Assembly: GCA_003501835.1 (NCBI GenBank)
Contig: DNOU01000078.1
Coordinates: forward strand, 1-10,584
DNA length: 10,584 nucleotides
Source: Anaerolineaceae bacterium
Lineage (GTDB): Bacteria; Chloroflexota; Anaerolineae; Anaerolineales; Anaerolineaceae
Reading direction: 5' to 3'
Below, one piece after another: positions 6,492 to 10,584 of this stretch. The position numbers and the translations under genes are program-made. The notes beneath the pieces are model-generated. The model did not search any database. It saw nothing but the letters and a program-made list of their open reading frames with translations, and was not told where the DNA came from. Position 1 is the stretch's first letter. Each line of letters begins with the position of its first letter.

Positions 6492-7766
6492 CTAATGCGA
6501 ATAGAACTGGGGAATAAAACGCTGGTTTGCTTCGAGCATTTCATCCAACAGCGGATTGGCAATTTCGCTCTGCCCCACGAGCGGGTGGGCATAAAGAGCT
6601 TGCAGTGCCAGGTTCCGGTCGCCTTTCACAGCTGCCTCCACCGCGAGTTGTTCGTAATTTTTCACTGCTGCCACCAACCCCCAAACGCCTGCAGGGGTGT
6701 CATGCAACTGGATGGGGCTGATGCCGGATGCATTGACCAAACACTGGACCTCAATCGCTGCATCGTTCGGAAGAAATCTCAATGTTCCCTGGTTGCTGGT
6801 ATTGACGATTAGCGGCCGGCTGCGATTATTATGTATCGCATCGATCACATCCAATGCGATTTCTGAATACCCTCCGCCGCCTCTCTTCTTCAAAGCTTCT
6901 GGTTTCGTTTCCTCTGCCGGGTCGGCATAAGCGGCGAACACCTCTTTTTCAAGCGCCTGAACATACTCACCCCGGGTGATCCCTTTTTCTTTATATTCTC
7001 TCACCAGACGGTCATGATGGTAATAGTACTGCAGATACGGGCTTGGAATGAGCCGCATGTTCTTAATGATCTCTTTTTCCACCAATCCCCCATGTACATG
7101 ATCCGCCACCATATCGAATTCTGCATCTGTTAGAGGTCGTCCGTGGATCGTGAAGTTGTAGGCAAAATTGAGGTGGTTCAGACCGAAGTAGTCGTAAAAT
7201 ATCTCTCCCTTGGGCACGCCCAGATACTTGCTGACTGCATCCCGCGGAAAATATCCACCCGAGCACAGGCCAACGATTTTGGCGTTGGAATACTTGCATA
7301 TCGCTTCGGTGACCAGTCCGGTTGGATTGGTGTAATTGATGATCCAGGCATCAGGATTAAGCTTCTCCACCTCGTGTGCCAGGTTGAGCATCACAGGGAT
7401 TGTGCGAAAGGCTTTGAACATCCCGCCTGGTCCTGTGGTCTCCTGCCCAATCACTCCGTACTTCAACGGAATTTTCTCGTCAAGCACACGCTGCTGATTC
7501 CCACCCACCCTGATCTCAGTAACAATGAAATTCGCACCGGATACTGCTGCAGAAAGCTCTGTGGTGGTTTGAATGGGAATTTCATGCCCCAGGTGACGCA
7601 TAAACCGGCGGCAAAAGGAAGCAATCGTTTCCAAACGGTCGGAGTTGATGTCCATGAATATGAGTTTTGTGACCGGAATGATTTCCCGTTGCTGCACGAA
7701 TCCTTCCACGATTTCCGGGGTGTAGCTGCTTCCCGCGCCAATCACCGCGATGATCAAGTCCTTCAT
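6492..7766 (-). CDS. GH4-family NAD-dependent glycosidase (6-phospho-beta-glucosidase-like)
   Basis: This is a cytoplasmic glycoside hydrolase of family 4. The family cleaves glycosides by an NAD+- and divalent-metal-dependent oxidation-elimination route. It has 424 residues. Residues 6-18 (IAVIGAGSSYTPE) form the Rossmann loop, with D39 as the likely ribose ligand. RVGGNQQRVLDEKIPLKYG (86-104) and GQETTGPGG (107-115) are typical of the 6-phospho-beta-glucosidase branch (LicH/CelF/BglT). NYTNPTG is at 144-150. The metal ligands are C168 and H198 (GLNHLNF). The catalytic tyrosine probably lies in SPYLQYYYH (242-250). RGGGGYSEIA (295-304) follows. The residues after the metal Cys are CSGG rather than the CN(V/A)P of 6-phospho-beta-glucosidases or the other known class motifs, so the true substrate may differ. 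The start has GAGGT at 7775-7771. It lies 49 bp after the DUF1537 kinase and 21 bp before the BadF-type gene. No PTS is seen, so a phosphorylated substrate would have to come from a cytoplasmic kinase. Confidence 0.92.
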   Translation of the reverse strand: MKDLIIAVIGAGSSYTPEIVEGFVQQREIIPVTKLIFMDINSDRLETIASFCRRFMRHLGHEIPIQTTTELSAAVSGANFIVTEIRVGGNQQRVLDEKIPLKYGVIGQETTGPGGMFKAFRTIPVMLNLAHEVEKLNPDAWIINYTNPTGLVTEAICKYSNAKIVGLCSGGYFPRDAVSKYLGVPKGEIFYDYFGLNHLNFAYNFTIHGRPLTDAEFDMVADHVHGGLVEKEIIKNMRLIPSPYLQYYYHHDRLVREYKEKGITRGEYVQALEKEVFAAYADPAEETKPEALKKRGGGGYSEIALDVIDAIHNNRSRPLIVNTSNQGTLRFLPNDAAIEVQCLVNASGISPIQLHDTPAGVWGLVAAVKNYEQLAVEAAVKGDRNLALQALYAHPLVGQSEIANPLLDEMLEANQRFIPQFYSH

Positions 7767-7815
7767 ATTTACCTCACCATGATTTCAAAACAACTAAAGA
7801 TCTTTTTATGCTCTG

Positions 7816-9243
7816 TTATAGACGAAATCTTAACTTTTCAACGGTTCTGGTCAACGCGTCAATATCTCCCACGTTTCCCGGGAAGATCACCAGGATAAGG
7901 TTCTTCCACCGGCTTGTTGTGGGGGTCAACCAGACGGGCACACCCTGTTCAATTTGACCCAGCACACTGGCACGCCGGATGCCAAGGGCGCGGGTGGCGA
8001 TGTCTGAGGATGTAATTCCGCCCTTGGTGACGATCCACGCAGGTCGTGTTTGAACCAGCCCTACGATATCCACCAGCGCGGAGGATACTGCCTGACCAAT
8101 CCGGAGCGATTCTTCCGGTTGATCGCTGCTGATGAGTTGGCGGCTTGTGAAAATGAGCACATCCTCCCCCTGGAGAAGATGCGCATCCGCGGCTGCTGCT
8201 GTTGCCTTGATCACCCCGGCTCTTTCGTCCGGGATCAACAAACGATCAACCACCACCTCGATCGAAAAGAGGTTGTTGAGCTTCATGAGCATTTTCAACT
8301 GCAGGGTGCTCTTTTGAACGTGGGATCCGGCAACAATCAATCCGCCGCTTAATTCCGGCTTGCCTATCAGCTTTTCGGGGTTCCAAAGACCCTGAGGCGG
8401 GAGACCTGCCCGCACACGAACAAAGGAGGCGGCGGTACGGTAAAGAAAATGACGTCCTTCTTCTTCCGCTTTCAAAAGGCTGAGGACAAGAATTTCGAGA
8501 TCAGTATAATTTACGACATTGACGATGCACACCTGACGCTGGCGAAGTGCAAGCAGCTTTGCGGTCACTCTTTCCAATCCGTCCAGCCGCAGATCCTCCA
8601 GCGAAATGGAGCAGACTTCTGAAGGTGAAATCCGCATCCGGGTCTTTTCCTGCACCCATTCGCGCAGATTGGAAGAATGATAGCCAAAAGTCTTATCTCC
8701 TGCAAACTCGGTCTCCGAGACAGGAATGAGCGCGTCACCCTCGCGGACGTAATGGACATCATTCAGGGTGTATCTTCCACCTTCTTCAAAGAACGGCACC
8801 AGAATCACACCATCGATTGGATGGCCAATGGTATCCATGATGGCTGTTGTCTCTTCGTCAAAATGACCCCGCAGTGTTGAATCGGAACGGCTGATAAGCA
8901 CGTACCCAATGCCCAATTGTGCACTGACCTCGTCGAGGTTTTGAATGATCTCTATCATCAGCCTGGAAGCAACCTCGGCAGAGAGACTGCGGCTGTTGGT
9001 TAGAATGCAGAAAAGCAACCCGGGTTCCGCAAATATCTGAGTCAGTGAAGAGATGGACCAATCCGTCAGCACCGGGGTATCATGGACGGTCTGAGTTCCT
9101 GTGGGATCATCATCCAGCATGACGATCTTCTTACCGTTCCGTTCCACCTGTCCTCGAATTTCACCGATCAAACTGGTCTCTGGTGAAGGAGGCAATGCGG
9201 ATAGGATCTCGGAAAATTTCAACGTCTTTCCGGCTATCGCCAT
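7816..9243 (-). CDS. four-carbon acid sugar kinase family protein (DUF1537; OtnK/DtnK-like)
   Basis: This is a cytoplasmic two-domain ATP-dependent kinase. Characterised members phosphorylate tetronate derivatives (D-threonate, or 3-oxo-tetronate at C4). The N-terminal substrate domain shows VMLDDDPTGTQTVHD (41-55), the family signature, then ILTNSRSL (80-87) and SRSDSTLRGHF (118-128). The C-terminal nucleotide-binding domain shows VAGSHVQKSTLQL (304-316), VTKGGITSSDIATRALGIRRA (405-425) and FPGNVGDIDAL (454-464). At 475 residues it is longer than the ~420 common for OtnK, with an insertion-like stretch around 150-200 (FFEEGGRYTLNDVHYVREGD), so it may belong to an uncharacterised subgroup. 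The ATG at 9243 follows AAGGAG by 5 nt and overlaps the end of the isomerase gene by 10 bp, indicating translational coupling. The OtnI-like neighbour supports a tetronate-type substrate; the exact acid is unknown. Confidence 0.88.
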   Translation of the reverse strand: MAIAGKTLKFSEILSALPPSPETSLIGEIRGQVERNGKKIVMLDDDPTGTQTVHDTPVLTDWSISSLTQIFAEPGLLFCILTNSRSLSAEVASRLMIEIIQNLDEVSAQLGIGYVLISRSDSTLRGHFDEETTAIMDTIGHPIDGVILVPFFEEGGRYTLNDVHYVREGDALIPVSETEFAGDKTFGYHSSNLREWVQEKTRMRISPSEVCSISLEDLRLDGLERVTAKLLALRQRQVCIVNVVNYTDLEILVLSLLKAEEEGRHFLYRTAASFVRVRAGLPPQGLWNPEKLIGKPELSGGLIVAGSHVQKSTLQLKMLMKLNNLFSIEVVVDRLLIPDERAGVIKATAAAADAHLLQGEDVLIFTSRQLISSDQPEESLRIGQAVSSALVDIVGLVQTRPAWIVTKGGITSSDIATRALGIRRASVLGQIEQGVPVWLTPTTSRWKNLILVIFPGNVGDIDALTRTVEKLRFRL

Positions 9244-10016
9244 TCATACTCCTTCATCCAGGCGAGAGAGGCTTGCATATCTCCTTCAGGGATGTATTCC
9301 AGGGAGCACGCGCCTGGATAGGATTTCGTTTCAAGTGTTCGGAAAAATTCCCGGAAGTTGAATTGACCTGTTCCTGGCTGGTGCCTGCCTGGAACATCCG
9401 CGAATTGTATGTGCTTGATCATTGACAGATGATCTCGAATGACCTGATACGGATCCTCTGCGCTCATCACACAGTGATAAAGGTCAAACTGCAATTTCAC
9501 CTGTTCAGAATCCACTTCCCGAAGCAGTTGAATTGCCTGGTTGGTTTCGTTGAGACCGTAACGGGGAAAATCAATGGGGTTCAAAGGCTCCAAGAGTAAT
9601 GTGACGGCGAATTCTTCTGCAAGGGGTGCAGCCCACCGCAGGTTTTCTCTGGCGCATGCCATCTGCTCTGCGAATGTCAAATCCGTGATAAGTTGACCGA
9701 ACATCATGTTCAACAGATGGCAGTTCAACACGCGGGCATATTCAAGCGCCATTTGGAAATCCCGTCGAAATTCCGAGACCTGCCCTGGATTTGAAAGCCT
9801 GCCCCATTCATTTTTCGTCAGGTCACCAGGAGGAAGATTAAAGAGTACAACTTCCAGCTGGTTTCTGGTTATCAGTTGGAGAAGATCCTCCGCAGGGAAT
9901 TCATAGGGGAATAGAAATTCAACACCACGAAAACCATCATCTGAGGCAGCCCTGAATCGCCCCGCAAATGGCAGGTCCGGGTAAAGCAAAGACAGATTTG
10001 CCGCAAAGTGGATCAT
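9234..10016 (-). CDS. hydroxypyruvate isomerase/OtnI-family TIM-barrel isomerase
   Basis: This is a cytoplasmic metal-dependent isomerase of the Hyi/OtnI family. Members interconvert hydroxypyruvate and tartronate semialdehyde, or 2-oxo- and 3-oxo-tetronate. From 10016 it has 260 residues, like E. coli Hyi (about 258), and aligns from the first residues (FAANLSLLYPDLPFAGRF; GFRGVEFLFPYEF). Probable metal ligands are E143 (LLLEPLN), D178 (QFDLYH), Q204 (HIQFAD) and E240 (SLEYIP). LFNLPPGD (58-65) and PGTGQFNF (214-221) are also family features. The start is fixed by AGAGGT at 10026-10021. A TTG-initiated extension to 10103 has no homologous sequence and no ribosome site. It is the first gene of the operon and overlaps the DUF1537 kinase gene by 10 bp. 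That partnership argues for OtnI (oxo-tetronate isomerase) activity over glyoxylate-pathway Hyi. The OtnC decarboxylase and the dehydrogenase are not in the window. Confidence 0.9.
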   Translation of the reverse strand: MIHFAANLSLLYPDLPFAGRFRAASDDGFRGVEFLFPYEFPAEDLLQLITRNQLEVVLFNLPPGDLTKNEWGRLSNPGQVSEFRRDFQMALEYARVLNCHLLNMMFGQLITDLTFAEQMACARENLRWAAPLAEEFAVTLLLEPLNPIDFPRYGLNETNQAIQLLREVDSEQVKLQFDLYHCVMSAEDPYQVIRDHLSMIKHIQFADVPGRHQPGTGQFNFREFFRTLETKSYPGACSLEYIPEGDMQASLAWMKEYEWR

Positions 10017-10020
10017 CAAA

Positions 10021-10026
10021 ACCTCT
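10021..10026 (-). promoter_or_regulatory. Shine-Dalgarno that sets the isomerase start
   Basis: AGAGGT on the minus strand lies 4-5 nt before the ATG at 10016, where homology to Hyi/OtnI begins. This excludes the TTG start 87 bp upstream. Confidence 0.75.
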
Positions 10027-10157
10027 TTTCTCCCGGCTTTTTGAAGTTGCCGAAGGGCAGGGAGGTGAGGGAAGGATACTGAAGCAGATCTCTTAATGTA
10101 CAAATTAACGAAGATGTGATCTTTTCAGGCTGAAGCAGGAACACCCAAAACTGATTG

Positions 10158-10186
10158 TTGACAAGTCTATATGCGTATGTTAAAAT
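10158..10186 (+). promoter_or_regulatory. sigma-70-type promoter for the second ROK gene
   Basis: An exact TTGACA (10158-10163) and TAAAAT (10181-10186) are separated by 17 bp, with an extended-10 TGT just before the -10. The expected start site is near 10193. This gives an untranslated leader of about 165 nt before the GTG at 10358 and places the palindrome at 10195-10215 on the first transcribed bases. The stretch 10017-10357 has no gene; it holds this promoter, the opposing one and the operator. Confidence 0.75.
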
Positions 10187-10194
10187 GAAATTAG

Positions 10195-10215
10195 TTTATT
10201 GATTGATTCAATAAA
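10195..10215. promoter_or_regulatory. palindromic operator between two opposing promoters
   Basis: Perfect 8-bp arms, TTTATTGA (10195-10202) and TCAATAAA (10208-10215), flank a 5-bp spacer (TTGAT). The core matches the inverted repeat at 189-205 in arm sequence and spacing. It covers the expected start sites of both the plus-strand promoter (near 10193) and the minus-strand promoter (near 10207), and overlaps the -10 of the latter. One bound repressor dimer would block both. Together with the preceding TTAG, the left side resembles AT-rich operators of ROK-type repressors, but this assignment is a guess. Confidence 0.7.
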
Positions 10216-10241
10216 TATACACCCAAGTAGATTTTTGTCAA
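10214..10241 (-). promoter_or_regulatory. sigma-70-type promoter for the four-gene operon
   Basis: On the minus strand an exact TTGACA (10241-10236) is followed after 16 bp by TATATT (10219-10214), five of six matches to the -10 consensus. The expected start is near 10207, giving a leader of about 190 nt before the isomerase ATG at 10016. The -10 overlaps the right arm of the palindrome. The promoter faces the plus-strand promoter, so the two leaders are complementary over a short stretch. Confidence 0.65.
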
Positions 10242-10357
10242 GCAATTTCATTTTACCGGTTAAGCAAGATTTCCGATCATATACGTGAACAAGGGCGTTG
10301 GAAATCGAGAAATATGCTTTAAGACAGAAAATCATTCATCGTGGAGTTGGATAAGTT

Positions 10358-10584
10358 GTGAATTTAATCGCTGGCATTGATATTGGCGGTACAAAGTGCG
10401 CTGTCAACCTGGGAAGATCCAACTCCAGCGGTGTTGAACTCATTGAAAAAACCGTTTTTCCAACCCAGAAATCTCCAGATGAAACAATCTGCATCATAAT
10501 CCAATCGCTAAAAGAACTGGTTGAGCAGCACTCTCCCGGCGTTCTGCCTGATGTCATTGGTATCAGCTGCGGAGGACCACTTGA
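10358..10584 (+). CDS. ROK-family sugar kinase, N-terminal part (runs off the window)
   Basis: This is an open frame of 75 complete codons starting with GTG and still open at the window end. The protein begins (M)NLIAGIDIGGTKCAVNLG and contains GISCGGPL near the end. These are the DIGGTK phosphate-binding loop and the GGPLD-type motif of the ROK family. As no helix-turn-helix precedes the loop, it is a kinase and not a ROK repressor. An in-frame TAA at 10352 rules out an earlier start. A GGAG at 10343-10346 lies 11 nt upstream, rather far for a Shine-Dalgarno. It is driven by the consensus promoter at 10158-10186 and shares the operator with the divergent isomerase operon, so it probably belongs to the same pathway. 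Its substrate is unknown. It is a paralogue of the gene at 292-1149, with the rest of the protein (normally 280-320 residues) outside. Confidence 0.85.
   Translation, partial: MNLIAGIDIGGTKCAVNLGRSNSSGVELIEKTVFPTQKSPDETICIIIQSLKELVEQHSPGVLPDVIGISCGGPL

Noticed and set aside
7796..7805. 10-bp palindrome AAAGATCTTT between the DUF1537 and GH4 genes
   Set aside because: It is too short and AT-rich to call a terminator or operator, and GH4 follows 49 bp away with its own good ribosome site.
7143..7898. Long plus-strand open frame of 251 codons antisense to the GH4 gene
   Set aside because: It is a shadow of a clearly coding minus-strand gene, with no family-like motifs and no ribosome site.
10017..10103. 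29-residue extension of the isomerase from a TTG at 10103
   Set aside because: There is no ribosome site at the TTG, the extension has no resemblance to Hyi/OtnI proteins, and a good Shine-Dalgarno precedes the ATG at 10016.
1..10584. CRISPR array, tRNA or rRNA genes, insertion sequences or phage genes
   Set aside because: I saw no regularly spaced repeats, cloverleaf-type sequences, transposase motifs or terminal inverted repeats; the genes look like ordinary metabolic chromosome content.

Overview
The window is a carbohydrate-catabolism locus from a bacterium with roughly balanced base composition (judged by eye). It has good Shine-Dalgarno sequences, sigma-70-type promoters and no introns. 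The gene types (Thermoanaerobacterium-type GH13_18 phosphorylase, 388-residue actinobacterial-type XylA, NAD-dependent GH4 enzyme, BadF-type and ROK kinases, no visible PTS genes) would suit an anaerobic or thermophile-related heterotroph such as a Chloroflexota/Anaerolineae member. That taxonomic guess is weak inference.

Layout. (1) Positions 1-291 hold no gene but contain a hairpin, a -10-like box and an inverted repeat, upstream of a plus-strand pair: a ROK sugar kinase (292-1149) and a 12-TM MFS transporter (1201-2547), closed by a hairpin at 2553-2583. (2) A divergent pair shares a 118-bp promoter region: xylose isomerase xylA on minus (start corrected to 3877) and a GH13_18 phosphorylase on plus (3996-5462). 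The phosphorylase carries the residues that mark sucrose 6'-phosphate phosphorylase (R134 and H344) rather than sucrose phosphorylase. (3) A tight four-gene minus-strand operon runs from 10016 down to 5490: an OtnI/Hyi-type TIM-barrel isomerase, a four-carbon acid sugar kinase (DUF1537 family) overlapping it by 10 bp, a GH4 glycosidase with an atypical 'CSGG' specificity motif, and a BadF-type kinase-fold protein with degenerate motifs. (4) A second ROK kinase starts with GTG at 10358 on plus and runs off the window.

Regulation. Between the four-gene operon and the second ROK gene lie two face-to-face promoters with good consensus boxes. A palindrome with perfect 8-bp arms sits at the start site of both. 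Its core, TATTGA-N5-TCAATA, recurs at 189-205 upstream of the first ROK gene. This suggests that one repressor, not in this window, controls both ends of the locus.

How it may work together (inference). The MFS protein would import a sugar or glycoside. Kinases of the ROK/BadF type would phosphorylate it in the cytoplasm. The GH4 enzyme would cleave a glycoside whose aglycone may be a tetronate-like sugar acid, and the OtnI-like isomerase and DUF1537 kinase would process that acid. The tetronate dehydrogenase and the OtnC decarboxylase expected for the known pathway are not in the window. The combination of this operon with the unusual GH4 motif is the best candidate here for an undescribed pathway.
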